A model generated the notes under the pieces. It was given only the letters and a program-made list of their open reading frames with translations, did not search any database and was not told where the DNA came from. A stretch of 64,000 bases of DNA, taken from Diatrype stigma (lineage: Eukaryota > Ascomycota > Sordariomycetes > Xylariales > Diatrypaceae). The stretch spans positions 124,001-188,000 of the forward strand of contig JAKJXP020000014.1 of the NCBI GenBank assembly GCA_022225965.2. The letters are read 5' to 3'. Positions 24,342-35,820 of the stretch are shown here, one piece after another (the stretch's first letter is position 1; each line of letters starts with the position of its first letter). The position numbers and the translations under genes are program-made.

Positions 24342-27203
24342 ATGGATTCCTATTCCTATCGTGATGGCCCTGGCCGGTCGCCTCCCGAACGTGGTTGGAA
24401 TAGCCGTGATGACCGGATGAAAGACGAGCGCCCTGACAGCTTCTACCGTGGCCGTTCTCCTGGTGCGTTCTCTTTGAATCCACGAATCATTGTTCGGATT
24501 GCACCTCCGCATCCCCATTTACTCTGGGAATGATACGCCCAAAGTTTTATCACTACTAATCAGCCCCTACCAACACCACCCCATTGATTCGACTTGACAC
24601 ATAAGCTAATTATTGCAGGCCATGAACGCCCTCGTCGACACCGATCTCGCTCGCCCCCACCCGTAGACAGATATGAACCTCGAGGACGTGGTCGGGACGA
24701 TTATGCTGGCCCCGGCCCCCGAGATCGTGATGACCGACGTCGCATAACCTCCCCTCCGGCCAATATTGACCGCTATGTTCCGGGTCAGACCGGTCACGAA
24801 CCTCCCGCACCCGTTATCAATCCATTGACAGACCCCGTCAAACTGCCCTTCCAAGTTGGGTTTTCTTACTTTGGCGAGTGGTGGAGAGCGAGCGAGAAGA
24901 TCAAGGAAGAGAAGGAACGTGCACGTACAGGCCGTCGCCGAGATCCCGAGCGTCCCCGGGGCCAACGCGAAACTCTAGAAGATCGCGAAAAAGAGAAAGC
25001 CAAGATCCAGGCTGCCTACGATGCCTATAGAGAAGAGCTTCAGGCCAAAATGGCCAGGACTTTTGTTGCCGAGCATAAGAAGGAACAATGGTTTCGTGAA
25101 CGATACGTTCCCGAAGTCCGGGACACTTTCCGCGGTCAGCTAAACGACTTTCGCCGTGGTGCGTATAATCAATGGGAGCAGGATATAGAATCTGGCACCT
25201 TTGATGAATTCTCCCTAGAAGGAGTCCTCAAAAGTGAAAGTAACGGGGCCGGGGGTGTTGTCGAGAAGGAAGAGGGAGAAGCCACAGCGGCTAATGAGGT
25301 GCTCGGTGTCGGCGATTTGGTCCCAGCAAGTGGCAACGACCTACGTGATGAAAGCCTCTATCAACCCACCCTCCTAATCAAGACCATAGCACCTCACGTT
25401 AGCCGCCAAAACTTGGAGACTTTCTGCAAGGATCATCTTGGTGAGGGAGAGGGCGGATTCAAGTGGCTGTCTTTGAGCGATCCTAATCCTAGCAAGAGAT
25501 ATCATCGTATGGGCTGGGTCATGTTGCACCCTGCTTCGGAAACAGCTGCGCCAATCGAACGTGCTGATCCCAAAGATGAAGATGGAGACGTGCCAGTCGA
25601 GTCGCCCGTTCCTGTATCTACCGCTGATAAGGCCCTTGAGGCTGTCAACGGCAAGACGGTCAAAGATGAAGTTCGGGGTGATTTCGTTTGCCACGTCGGT
25701 GTTCACAACCCTCCCAACAGCCCCCGTAAAAAGGCCCTGTGGGACCTCTTTTCCTCGCCTGAACGAATCGAAAAGGATCTTACTCTTGTTCGTCGTTTAA
25801 TCAACAAGTTTGAGGAGGATTTCGGATCCGACTTCAATGCTGCGTTACGGATTGAGGAAAGAGTAGAGACTTTGCGTAATGCAGGGCACTTGCAGCCAGC
25901 GGGTTCCACGTCTCCCGCGAAGAAGCCTAAGAAGGAGCGAAATCTGGACTTCGACGATGCTATGGAAGATGGAGAGGAAGGTGAAATGGGTGAATCAGAT
26001 GAGGAGGGCGCCATTGATGACGAGGTCGATGACGAGGATCTCTTGGTGAAGAAGAAGCAGCTCGACCTGATGATTGAATATCTCCGCCGCGTCTTCAATT
26101 TCTGCTTTTTCTGTGTCTTCGAGAGCGATTCTATCCACGAATTGACTCGCAAATGCCCCGGTGGCCACCTCCGCCGACCTCGAAGCACACTCTCTTCTGC
26201 TGCCAAGAATGTTGCGAGAGCGAGTGCTAATGGGGATCCTTTCCCTTCCAAGAAGAAGGACGAGGTCAAGCAAGAAGAAGAGGAAGGCGAAGCACCCGAG
26301 CCGAACAGGAAGTTCCGTAACACGATGTCCAAGTCCGAGCAGCAACTCGAACGAGCTTACAAATGGGTCAAGACCTTCGAAGACAAGATTATGCAGATTC
26401 TCGAACCGGAATCTGTTGATGTCCGCAAACTTGGTGGCAAGCCTACCGATGAGGCTCTCAACGATGAACTTACCAAGTTCGTCAAGCAGGAGGATGAGCA
26501 CAAGTGGAGATGCAAAGTCCCCGAGTGCACTAAGCTTTTCAAGGAAGACCACTTTTGGAAAAAGCATGTGGAGAAGCGGCATACAGAGTGGCTAGAGAGT
26601 ATGAAACAAGAGGTGAGACGATCCATTCTACGGTGGTTGACTTCGAGCTAACAATGAATTCAGTTTGATCTCATCAATGCTTATGTTCTGGACCCGGCGC
26701 ACATTGCCCCATCTAGGACTGACGCCAATAGCAATGGTCATTTCCCACCGAGCAACGGGCAGACACAGCAAGGGACACCTCGAGGTTTCAATCTTCAGAA
26801 TTTCAATATGAATAACGTAGTGCCACCCTTCCCTGGCTTTCCAGGTCTTCCCGGCATGCCTCCGCTGTTCGCAGGCAACCATGCTATGCAAGCTGCTGGA
26901 TGGAACGCGGGAGGTGATGAGCGTGGCGGTGGCACTGGCGGTCCTATCAGGCGTGGTGGACCCGGTGGTGGTGGTCGTTTCCAGAACCGTACCGGGCCTT
27001 ACGATCGGCGCCAACAGCAGGGACGTTGGGGTCAAGACGGCCAGGGTGCTGGTCGTGGACGGGGTGGTGCTGGTCGATGGGGCGATGGTGCTGCCGGCGG
27101 GGCGGCGGTAGGTCCTCGGGAGGCAGTCCAAGGACGTAGCCTCAAGAGTTACGAGGACCTAGACCATGTTGCGGGTGGTGGTGGTGGGGAGCTGAACTAT
27201 TAA
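24342..27203 (+). CDS. ARS2/SERRATE-like RNA-processing protein
   Basis: Fungal homologue of ARS2/SERRATE, the nuclear zinc-finger protein that links the cap-binding complex to RNA processing or decay. Exons 24342-24462, 24619-26612 and 26664-27203 give 884 residues. Intron 1 has donor GTGCGT and acceptor TTGCAG; intron 2 has GTGAGA and TTCAG. Residues 1-110 are Arg/Ser/Pro-rich. The SERRATE N-terminal domain (FQVGFSYFGEWW, REKEKAKIQAAYDAY, HKKEQWFRERY) spans about 135-235. An RRM-like middle part and acidic linkers follow. A C2H2 finger (WRCKVPECTKLFKEDHFWKKHVEKRH) is near 675-700. The tail has GGGTGGP, RGGPGGGG and GRGRGG repeats, as in ARS2 proteins. Residues about 515-535 (FNFCFFCVFESDS) are strongly conserved in the family. 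High confidence. Confidence 0.92.
24463..24618 (+). other. Intron 1 of the ARS2-like gene
   Basis: A 156-base intron with GTGCGT donor at 24463 and TTGCAG acceptor ending at 24618. It joins a Gly codon G|GC and leads into the GHERPRRHRS segment. Confidence 0.8.
26613..26663 (+). other. Intron 2 of the ARS2-like gene
   Basis: A 51-base phase-0 intron with GTGAGA donor at 26613 and TTCAG acceptor ending at 26663; it follows the zinc finger and joins MKQE to FDLINAYVLDP. Confidence 0.85.
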
Positions 27204-28135
27204 GAGCTCTATCTCTTATATTGAGCTTTCCATCGTCGTTCCCGGCCCATCTCCAGAACCCTTGGATCAAAGGATACATTGCTTCGACTTCAACGCGTCT
27301 TTGGGGCTCCAACGATTTCCAATGGTTTTCAATCGAATACTGGGGCTATGACTACTAACAGTATGCCCGGAGCGGTATCCACACACCTTACAATAAAGCT
27401 GCCGGCGATGTCAATTTGGGATCAATATTCCAGTTTTCACCATTCACTCAATTGCGTATATCACGAGATCAAGGTCACCAGATGAGTCTCAACCCGTACT
27501 CCAAATATCGGCCGGCATCGGAACTTTATACACTGCACAAATTTCTATTGCTTGGGTGGGATGGCCTGGGAGGGGCGCTGTGGGAACCCCTTTTGATTGA
27601 TTTTTTTTCACCCGTTCACCATTACTCCTCCAATCAACTTAATTAGGCCTGCAGCTCAGGTTTTTGCCGTTTCGGTTGGGAATTGCGTTTGGCTCGAGGC
27701 CATATTTGTACATTAAATACGAAATCTGTCTTAGGGATTCAATAAATTGCACTTACTACGAATAACACTCTACTTATGCTGGATTTATGAGCAATGTTAT
27801 GATATATCTTGAGGCTAGCGTAGCCACTCCACCTAACGCCCGGTGTACCAGTACATCGTATCTCATGGTGAAGGCGCCGGTGGTTCCCCGAGGAGGTTAA
27901 TACCGGTTTATGACTCACAAGCAACTTGGGAATAAGGCTATTGGCCTTAGCTTCAGTTGAATTCAATATAATAGCCATGCTCCCTCGCATTATGATTCGT
28001 GATGCTCTCTCTTCTTCGCCAGCGCTCAACAGGCCGACCAAGACAATCGCGTAGGTAAGTCAAGCAAACCACGCCGTGCTTCCAACAGTGCTAAACGCGT
28101 AACGCAACCATGACAGAACTTCCTTATCGACAGCA
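27204..28135. other. Intergenic spacer between the ARS2 and RidA-like genes
   Basis: 932 bases holding the 3' UTR of the ARS2-like gene and the promoter of the RidA-like gene. No gene seen. Confidence 0.5.
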
Positions 28136-28765
28136 ATGGCAAAGCGACTCATCAGCTCCGGCTCGGCCTTCGAGTCCGCCATCGGCTACTCCCGGGCCGT
28201 TGTCTCGGGGGACTGGGTTTTCGTCTCGGGGTGTACCGGGTGTGTATAACAAGATACCGGGTTCTCTATTCCAGACTATTTAACTTATTTCTTCTCTCGT
28301 TGAATTGCCACATGAACATACAAGTACCGGCCTGCCTTGACTGACTACCATCGTCCACAACCCAACAGCTACGACTACGCCACCAACTCCCTGCCCGAGG
28401 ACGTCGTCGAACAGGCCGAGCAGTGCATGCGCAACATCGCCGCGGCACTCGCCGAAGCAGCCACGGGCGATTATGATGATGGGGAAAATAACTATGAGGT
28501 CTCGGTAGACGACGTCGTCCGCGTCCGCTACATACTGCCGGACCGGCGCGACTTCCCGCGCGTCTGGCCCGTGCTGCGCCGCTGGTTCGGCGGCGAGTCG
28601 GCGAGGCCCGCCGCCACTATGATCCAGGCCGGCCTCATGGAGGAGGCCATGAAGATCGAGATTGAGGTCACGGCGAGGATGAGGAGGACCGGACCTCGTG
28701 ACGGCAATGGTATCGGTAGCGATAACCTTGCGGGAGAAGGGGGGCGAGCCGTTGGCCCGCCTTGA
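28136..28765 (+). CDS. RidA/YjgF-like protein lacking the catalytic arginine
   Basis: Member of the RidA (YjgF/YER057c/UK114) family; true RidA hydrolyses reactive enamines and imines. Exons 28136-28239 and 28369-28765 join across a 129-base intron (GTGTGT donor, AACAG acceptor), giving 166 residues. The start context is MAKRLISSGSAFES. Family blocks seen are GYSRAVVSGDWVFVSGCTG, EQAEQCMRNIAAAL and a final EEAMKIEIEVTA strand. The position of the RidA catalytic Arg105 (in RSCVEVA of bacterial RidA) reads Ala-Thr in RPAATMIQAGL, so enamine deaminase activity is doubtful. An acidic insert (DYDDGENNYEVS) lies before the DVVRVRYIL strand, and a charged, glycine-rich tail of about 30 residues follows the domain. 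Family assignment is firm; function open. Confidence 0.88.
28240..28368 (+). other. Intron of the RidA-like gene
   Basis: A 129-base intron with GTGTGT donor at 28240 and AACAG acceptor ending at 28368; the split Gly codon GG|C gives the conserved CTGYDYAT segment. Confidence 0.83.
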
Positions 28766-28784
28766 TGGATGGATGGATGGATGG
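28764..28784. repeat. (GGAT)n short tandem repeat
   Basis: About five GATG/GGAT units directly over and after the RidA-like stop codon. Confidence 0.9.
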
Positions 28785-30504
28785 GGTATTATGGATTGAT
28801 TGAATGATTACTTAAGTAACACTCGCAATCAGTTATTCCGAACAAGACTACTGTATAATTATCAGGCGAAGAAGCATGCGAGCTCCTTTGGCCACTCGGA
28901 AGAATGGCGTGAACTTCAGCATTGTAGAGTGCCTGGTAATGCTTACTTCCTACATAAGGCACCCAACTGCTTCTGCTTTCAGCATCCTGCATATGTACCA
29001 GTCGATGGTGTTCAGGACGTTGCTTATCTAATGCGGTTTTGTTCGAGAGTTGCATGCGAGGTGGAGATTATGTGTTCGAATTCACTGCTCAGCGCCGTGG
29101 AAGATGAAACGTGACAAGGCAGCTAGTTAGCCAGAGTTGACACTTGGTGATCTGCTTTGATTTGTTCCCCGGCGCACGGAAGCCGAAACAGTTCTATCTA
29201 CGGCGGTCTGCTTCATAGCTTCACGTGCTAGTGACGCCGCCTGCAGGTTCGCAGCAAGTGATAACGTGGCTCAGGTACAATGGGCTTGGAAGTATGCCAT
29301 GCACATGCTCTATGTATATTAGTATGTAGTGTATCATATGTACGAAGAACCAACTAGCTGAGTACTATACCAAGTACTATACCATAGTAGTAACACTCAG
29401 ACATTTGAGGCAAGTCCCGCTCCTGCAGATTTCGAGGATCGCCGCATGTGGGGGCAAGCTGAGCTCCCCGATTATGGAAATACGACCCTGGGAGGGCTAC
29501 CCCGGTAGTCGCCGTCCACTCTGCTACTCCACCACTTTGGGTGACTGGTCTGCCCTGCCCTCGGGCAACGCTACGCTGGGCTTCGTGGGGGAAAGGCGGG
29601 CTTGATACTGAAGCGGCTTCGACGGTTCCGAAAGAAGGGGTTTCCTTCCTTCATTAGCGGGGATTTCGGAATGGAGCCCGCCTTGTCGTCGTAGCGTCGC
29701 CGTCAGCGCCAGTCTGCCAGAATCCCTCGCCATGGTCCGTGGCTTGTCTTATCTTGTCTTGTTTTAACTGCTGCGAGTTACTTAATAACTGCTGCAGAGA
29801 AGGCTCTGTCGATCCGTCCCGCTATCTTGGGATAACGTATGCGCCCTCCTCCCGGCTCTCCCCCCCCCCCCCCAACGTTTCATCGCCGTCGTCTCCGTTC
29901 TAGAAGTAAGTCGTGGGGATGCAAGTAAGACGGGAAACCTGGGAACTTAATATCAGCACTTGCCAAGTTGAACTTATGTATGAAGTGTTATGCAACACAG
30001 GGGCGAGCGAAGCCAACGAGGAACCACCGCACCCCCCTTCTGCGGGTGTGGTGGGTGGGCGCGGCGATGATTTGATTTATTAGTGTGTCCGCTAAGCACG
30101 GCGAATTTGACGCAGGCCGACTGCATACACATGGCACGACTCAAGAGAAGACCCGCTAGAAGAGGCTAGGGAGGCATGAAGTCTCCATGCGGAGAAGCCT
30201 TCCATGCTTGTCTGCTTGCCATCTGTAACTTTTGGGTAGGCGGTACTATAAGCCGGGAATTACAGCTCAAGCACGTACCCCTAACGAAGTGGATGGGTTG
30301 AGGAGGAGCCCGAGAAGTCGGGCTCGACTAGTTAGAGGAATGGAGCCAGCGAAGGCCTGGAGGAATGTCCTGGTGAAGGGAAACCAACTACATTAGCAAG
30401 ACTTTGGGGTTTTCTTCTGTCGAAGGGGATTTATCTATCCTCCATGCGGTTCAACAGCTGTCGATGGTTTTCATCTCGAAAAACACCCACCAGACGTGAC
30501 GAAT
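28766..30504. other. Intergenic region, 1.74 kb, with inverted repeats
   Basis: No coding gene recognised. The part from 29400 to 30400 is GC-richer and full of short inverted repeats, including the nested hairpin at 29593-29684, a C14 run at 29860-29873 and a CCCGA-GAAG-TCGGG hairpin near 30309. It may hold a structured RNA or a decayed repeat; I could not identify either. Confidence 0.45.
29593..29684. repeat. Nested imperfect inverted repeat (possible hairpin)
   Basis: Outer arms AAGGCGGGCT (29593-29602) and AGCCCGCCTT (29675-29684) are exact complements. Inner arms TTCCGAAA (29626-29633) and TTTCGGAA (29664-29671) are also exact. A further GAAGG/CCTTC pair lies inside at 29634-29648, and a small GAAG-CGG-CTTC stem at 29610-29620 sits in the left asymmetry. 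Such nested pairing is unusual by chance, but the class is unknown. Confidence 0.55.
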
Positions 30505-31621
30505 ATGTTCGATGATTTCCTTACCGGCGCTGTATTCGGCGCGGCCTTGAGGGCCTCCGGCGTCCACGAGCCGGCTATCATCGCATCCCAGCTCAACGCG
30601 ACAAACTGGCACATGGTCCAGACGTTCCTGGCTGGCTCGGGAACTAGCGTGTGCGTATCTACTTCCTGTATCACCTTGACCAACTCAGTGCCGAAAAGAA
30701 AGAAAAGTTACCGTTGCTGAAACTGAAACCCATAGACTCCTTGTCGCTCTGATCCAACGATTGGGCTACCTGCGGCTCAAGCCCCGAGACTACTCGTCCC
30801 TCGGTCTCTTTGCTCGATGTGACGGCAATATTCTGGGCGGGCTGCTTCTCGGCGCCGGCATGGCGCTGTCTGGGAGCTGTCCCGGCACGGTCTTCGTACA
30901 GCTCGGCGCCGGTATACCCTCGGGGTTCTACACCCTCGCCGGGTGCGTCCTCGGTGGGATGGTCTGGTCTGGGATCCTAGGGCCCGCCCTCAAAAAACGC
31001 ACAAAAACGGCAGTCGTCGATAAACCCAACAAGACGAACCGCCCTCAGCTTGCCCAGCTGACTATCTTTGAATACTTGGGAGCTAGCGGATTCAGTACGG
31101 CCCTAGGGCTTACCGCTTTATTTGCTGCTATCGTTGCCATCATCAGCCTTTTCGCGCCCCCACAAACAAGGGGTGTAGTCTGGCCCATTGCAGGAGGGTT
31201 CCTGATCGCTATTGCGCAGATGGTCTCCATCCTCATCCGAAACAAACTCCTTGGTACCTCAATGTCTTTTGAAGAAGCCGGGGCATATTTCTGCTGGGTC
31301 ATCAAAGGCAGGGATAGCCCCAAACCTGGTTCATATGGCACGACAGTGCTTACTGCTGGCATGATTGCTGGGGCCCTTCTTCTACCGCTGATAGCCACTT
31401 CGGCCTCTGTTACTACTCTTACCCCTCCGATCAGGGATCCCATTTGGCCGATAAGAGCGATGGTCGGTGGCATTCTACTTGCCTTAGGCTCGAGGATGGG
31501 AGGAGGCTGTACGAGCGGTCATGGCATCAGCGGGGTGTCATTGCTCTCTGTGTCGAGTTTTATCTCAGTTGTGGCTATGTTCGGCGGGGGAATGGCCGTC
31601 GCGATACTATGCGGGTTGTAG
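30505..31621 (+). CDS. YeeE/YedE-type sulfur (thiosulfate) transporter
   Basis: Polytopic membrane protein of the YeeE/YedE family, whose bacterial members import thiosulfate. Exons 30505-30650 and 30736-31621 join across an 85-base intron (GTGCGT donor, CATAG acceptor), giving 343 residues with about nine hydrophobic segments. The two halves carry the family's repeated cysteine-glycine motifs: MALSGSCPGTVFVQLGAG in the first half and GSRMGGGCTSGHGISG in the second. The conserved cysteines are those thought to hand thiosulfate through the pore. A GxxFGxxLxxSGV start motif is seen in GAVFGAALRASGV. The start ATG at 30505 is the only upstream Met in frame after a stop; a nearby GTG is ignored. 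Family secure; substrate inferred. Confidence 0.88.
30651..30735 (+). other. Intron of the YeeE/YedE-type gene
   Basis: An 85-base intron with GTGCGT donor at 30651 and ATAG acceptor ending at 30735; the split codon GT|A gives Val before LLVALIQRLGY. Confidence 0.82.
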
Positions 31622-32944
31622 ATTAATATCCATTGAGAACTCTCATGAGTAAAGTCCAATTTCTCTAGTGACGGGCGAACTCGACTGTGAACTGAGAAAG
31701 GGCCTACGCATCCGGATCCCCATACATGTAACCTAACCTGGTAAACAATGAGGTTTTGGTTGCTAGGCCGCGGACACCTCGATATCATGCCCATCACCCG
31801 GCCCCTGCTTGTCGAGTTCCTCTTAGAAAGTCTCCCGGGAGACACACAGGATCGACTAAATGGTATCCGGGGTGATCACTCGTCAAATACAAAGTGCAAT
31901 ACATAGTTAATCCGTGTCTAGATGTTGCAATGGCATTGCATCATGTTCTATGCGGTGATCATAATCCTATAGCTTTCTGAGCAGCTGCGGGCTTCATACG
32001 AGGCGGCCTCACCCCCTGTTGACCCCGCTTCCCCAACCCCTTTTACTATTATGTCTGTTTATCTTGACCATGCGTTTGTCCATATGAGGTTAACTACCTA
32101 GGTATCTACCAAGTGGATGAGACAGATACGTGACTCAGATTCTTACGGATGACTAGTATGTCTTCAAGGGCAATACATCATTCATGTCAGCTGTTTCCCG
32201 AATTATTGGTTGCCGGTTTCTTCATCACAGGAATGATATAGCCAAAGTGCGCCCAATCACAAGTAAGAGCTCAATTATAATCTCGGCAAAATACGCGTTT
32301 GCATCGATTTATCTCTGTCCCGTTCCGTATTCAATTCACAACCCAGTATCAGCTCCGCTGAGCTCTTGGTCTGTATTTACACGATCCCAGAACAGCCAGT
32401 TGCTTATGCGGGCTCCATGCCGATGCTACGCTGGCAGCATTTTCAGCTGAGGGGACTCGATGCGATAGGGAAAACCCGTTATGAAAACCCCAATATATCA
32501 ATCCAGAATGGATTCGAGATAGACCGTTTATATGGTTGTGAGGTCCCTCAAATCCCCCAAATGAGATCAGCTCTTGGAACTTTACGAGCTGAACAATCTC
32601 CTACGCTAGCTTTATCCAGCCACGAACCGGCCCTTTTGCAACTGTTCCTCTACCCAGAGAAGTCATATCAATGTCCTGATTCGTACACGCACTTATTATC
32701 ACAACTGTTGGCGAGTTGCATCATATACGTATCAGCTCTTCAAGAGAGGGTTAAGCGCTACATACTAACCAAATACCTGGTGAAGGGGTCGTGTATGCGC
32801 CACGGTATGGGTTTCATTGTTAGCTCTACGTCGTGTATATAAGCCTCCTCGTGTTCTTGTCTCTGTTCACCATACACACTCATTACCATTTGGCAACTCA
32901 TACAAGAAAATATTATCCTGCCATAATTGCAAGCTCGGCTGACA
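31622..32944. other. Intergenic region, 1.3 kb
   Basis: Contains the 3' end of the transporter gene and the promoter of the GLEYA gene. A frame of 158 codons at 32366-32842 has no recognisable features. No gene called. Confidence 0.5.
32836..32843 (+). promoter_or_regulatory. TATA box of the GLEYA-domain gene
   Basis: TATATAAG, about 100 bases before the ATG at 32945, followed by a pyrimidine-rich stretch. Spacing fits a fungal TATA-driven promoter. Confidence 0.55.
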
Positions 32945-33817
32945 ATGTATCACATTTGGAAACTAGCCCTCCTCGGGACATTCTTCGCCCACAGGGTTTC
33001 TTCCTATCGTCCTACTGAAACCACGACTGTGACCATCCCATGGACTGGAGCTTCAACGACCTCTACCACCATCATACCCTGCACGGGGCTCGCCACCGTT
33101 GTCGTCGAGGAACCTCTGCAAACACCGGAGTGTGCACCGGGGCCCCCTCCGAACGAACCTGTTCCATGCTTAGTTAGACCTAGCTGCAAAGCCGACGGTT
33201 TCAACATCGATTATTACCATAACCCAATGGGCGGCTACACGAGTGGAAACACCCCTTCCTCGTATTACATCACCGAAGAGCTGGAGCCCCTGAAGTCATC
33301 CCTGACCAACATAACATTCTTCCCCCAAGACAGCCAGGAGCGCGGTACATACCCGGAGGTATACCCCCCTCCCGGTGGCGAGGCCTTCCGATACTTCGTC
33401 GGCTGGACTCGCGAGACCAACGGGGGCATCGTGGTCGACGCCAACAACTTCACTCTCGTCTATCGAGGCTTCTACCGCGCCCCCAAGACGGGGACCTTCA
33501 CCCTATGCAGCTCCGCCGACAACGGGAACGAGGTGTACTTCGGCGGAGGCAACGCCTTCAGCTGCTGTGACGGCGTCGTCTCGGCGAGCGCAAAGCCGCT
33601 CGTCAGCAGCACGGGGGGCAACTTCGTGAACCCGTACGGCTGCGAGGAGGTCTACCTGGAGGAGGGACACTACTATCCGATCAGGAGCGTCATGGGAAAC
33701 TGGGCCGGGGCCTCCGCGTTCGATCTGCTGATCTGGGAGCCCGAGGTCCCATATGAAGACCGCACTCACGACTTCACCGGCAGGGCGCATCCCTTCGAAT
33801 GCGGTTGGTTCGCCTGA
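32945..33817 (+). CDS. Secreted GLEYA/PA14-like domain protein
   Basis: Predicted secreted or wall protein with a GLEYA-type (PA14-like) carbohydrate-binding beta-sandwich, as in fungal adhesins. Single exon, 290 residues. Residues 1-20 are a signal peptide ending HRVSS. A short Thr-rich stretch (ETTTVTIPWTGASTTSTT) follows. The domain, about 65-285, shows NFTLVYRGFYRAPKTGTFTL, SSADNGNEVYFG and a CCDG motif, with a strand motif EVYLEEGHYYPIRSVMGNW near the end. About nine cysteines are present in the mature part. There is no GPI-attachment tail or long Ser/Thr stalk, so it may be a free lectin-like protein or an adhesin lacking its anchor. Ligand unknown; domain recognition good. Confidence 0.8.
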   Translation: MYHIWKLALLGTFFAHRVSSYRPTETTTVTIPWTGASTTSTTIIPCTGLATVVVEEPLQTPECAPGPPPNEPVPCLVRPSCKADGFNIDYYHNPMGGYTSGNTPSSYYITEELEPLKSSLTNITFFPQDSQERGTYPEVYPPPGGEAFRYFVGWTRETNGGIVVDANNFTLVYRGFYRAPKTGTFTLCSSADNGNEVYFGGGNAFSCCDGVVSASAKPLVSSTGGNFVNPYGCEEVYLEEGHYYPIRSVMGNWAGASAFDLLIWEPEVPYEDRTHDFTGRAHPFECGWFA

Positions 33818-35747
33818 CTATGTGCAGACGAGTAGATGTAAGTAGGTGGTAAGCGGGGCCGCATTGATGATGCTTGGTGTTGATGGCATAGTCCCCGACG
33901 GAGTAGGCCATTGCGGAGGCAGGAATGACGGGAGAGGTGGGATTTGGTGTGGAAGGTGGTTTCTGTTGGACTCTAACAAAGGCCAGGATGTATTTCAGGG
34001 CAGCATTGCAAACCATCTCCAGAAGCGCCCCTGTATTGTTCATATGCACAATAGGTACTTGTTCAAACCCAGTGTTAGTAAATCGATGGCGTCAGTTCTT
34101 CAATGGCTGGCCTACTGCACGCTTATCCATGGCACTGTGTCACTGGTTGGTTACTTACCCCCCGGGTCTAGAGTGACTAACTAGACGCTACGTTACGTCG
34201 ATCACTTTCCGCATTCGGACTCAGAATAGCCTCAAACAGCACAATATCGTTCAAAGACATCAGTCGCCAAAGATTCCTTGGCACGTCCAAATCTCAAGGC
34301 CCTGACATTTCGCCATGTTTAGATAATCGTCTATGTCTATTTCAGCTCACTCTTTCGCCTTCTGAAAGCGAACAAGGTAAGTTACCAGCTCCTAGTTTAG
34401 ACAGTATCCCCGAAGCTAACGCCTGGAATTAGCGGCTGCACGCATACGGAGAACCCCTGCCCCTGGACCCCGCGCCTGAATTGTTAGAAAGCATCAGCAT
34501 AACAACTCCAAATCAATATGAAGGCATTCTTTGCGGCGCTTTGCTTTTTCATGCGGAGTCTAAGTCTGAAATGGTCTCCTCTAGCCGTGAGAATCGCTCT
34601 TCTCTATTATGTATCTGGGGTTAAGTGTTTTTCCGGTCCTATCCCAACCAGATTCTGCTTACCTTTTATTATCTGTTCAATTGCGGTTCTCTATGTCCTG
34701 CATCGAGACTGATCGATGCCTGTTATATGTATGCCAACGGTCTATCTTCCTATTGAGGATGTTCTAGGGTGATTTATGCTTAAACGGTCGACGCGTCTAC
34801 TTGATCCAGAAGGTGGATAATGCCCACTGAAGCACACGTGCTTGATGCAGGCACATCTGATCTAGATCGAATAAGCAGAACATCCTAATTCCTTGCCCGG
34901 TTTCCCGGATAGCGCTTAGTAAAATGGGCCTTCACGATCATACGGCCCGGGTCTAGAATCTGGCTTTTCTTGGACACACTAGCTAGATGACCATTGGCCC
35001 AATAGGAACAGCCAGCCACTAAACGACCGGGATCATGTCAGTAAGCGATCACGACAACTTCATCGAATGCTTACTTGGGCGCTAACGAGAAAGAGCTAGA
35101 CGAATCGACTGTGGGTATGGAGAAACTCGGTTCTGCCCGGATCAGCATTTACTACCACCACTACTTATAGCCTGGAGCAGGGGTTATTTAAGACTTTATA
35201 TAAGCACCAAGCAAGAGTTCCTGATGAGGTTCTATTTACAGTCTTCATTCTCACCGTTTGCGACGAAAAGGGAAGGTGGCCGCCAGGTGCTGCTTGAATG
35301 CCATTCCGTCCGTCTACTCTGACCATCAACTATCTGCTGACACTCTCGCCTTTAACTACTTTCTATCTACACTGCCGCTTGTTGTAAGACTTCAGGGACC
35401 GAATGATTAGGTGCACTGCAGTTACATAGCGTAGTGGTTTCGATTGGTCATCTCAGTAGTGTGCCCTGCTTCTCTGTTGCCATTTAGACTCTAAACCAAT
35501 GCCATGATTCGCACATTCCTGTTTTGTTATCGTAGTAGGTGGCTATGACCAAGAGTCTCCTGCATAGAACAGTCTTTGGTCCCATCTCGCATACATGCAT
35601 GGCTGACTTATTTCCATATCCCATGCAGGACCAACAGATGCAAATCCGAGCTGCCTAATAGGGGGACAACTACCAACATCGTGTCTTTCATTCCTGAGTG
35701 TGGTGCGAAGATCTCAGATGGCAAGTCGCAAAGCGTTTGGATCCATC

Positions 35748-35755
35748 TATATAAG
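35748..35755 (+). promoter_or_regulatory. TATA box of the GH16 gene
   Basis: TATATAAG about 190 bases before the ATG at 35946; the tandem repeat at 35821-35880 lies between it and the start. Confidence 0.5.
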
Positions 35756-35820
35756 AGCGATGATCATCTCCTCATCGAGGGAAATTTTCTCGTCATGCTT
35801 CAAAACACACTCCTTTTTAC

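Noticed and set aside
32366..32842. 158-codon plus-strand frame before the GLEYA gene
   Set aside because: No domain, signal or splice partner; overlaps the probable promoter and TATA box of the GLEYA gene.
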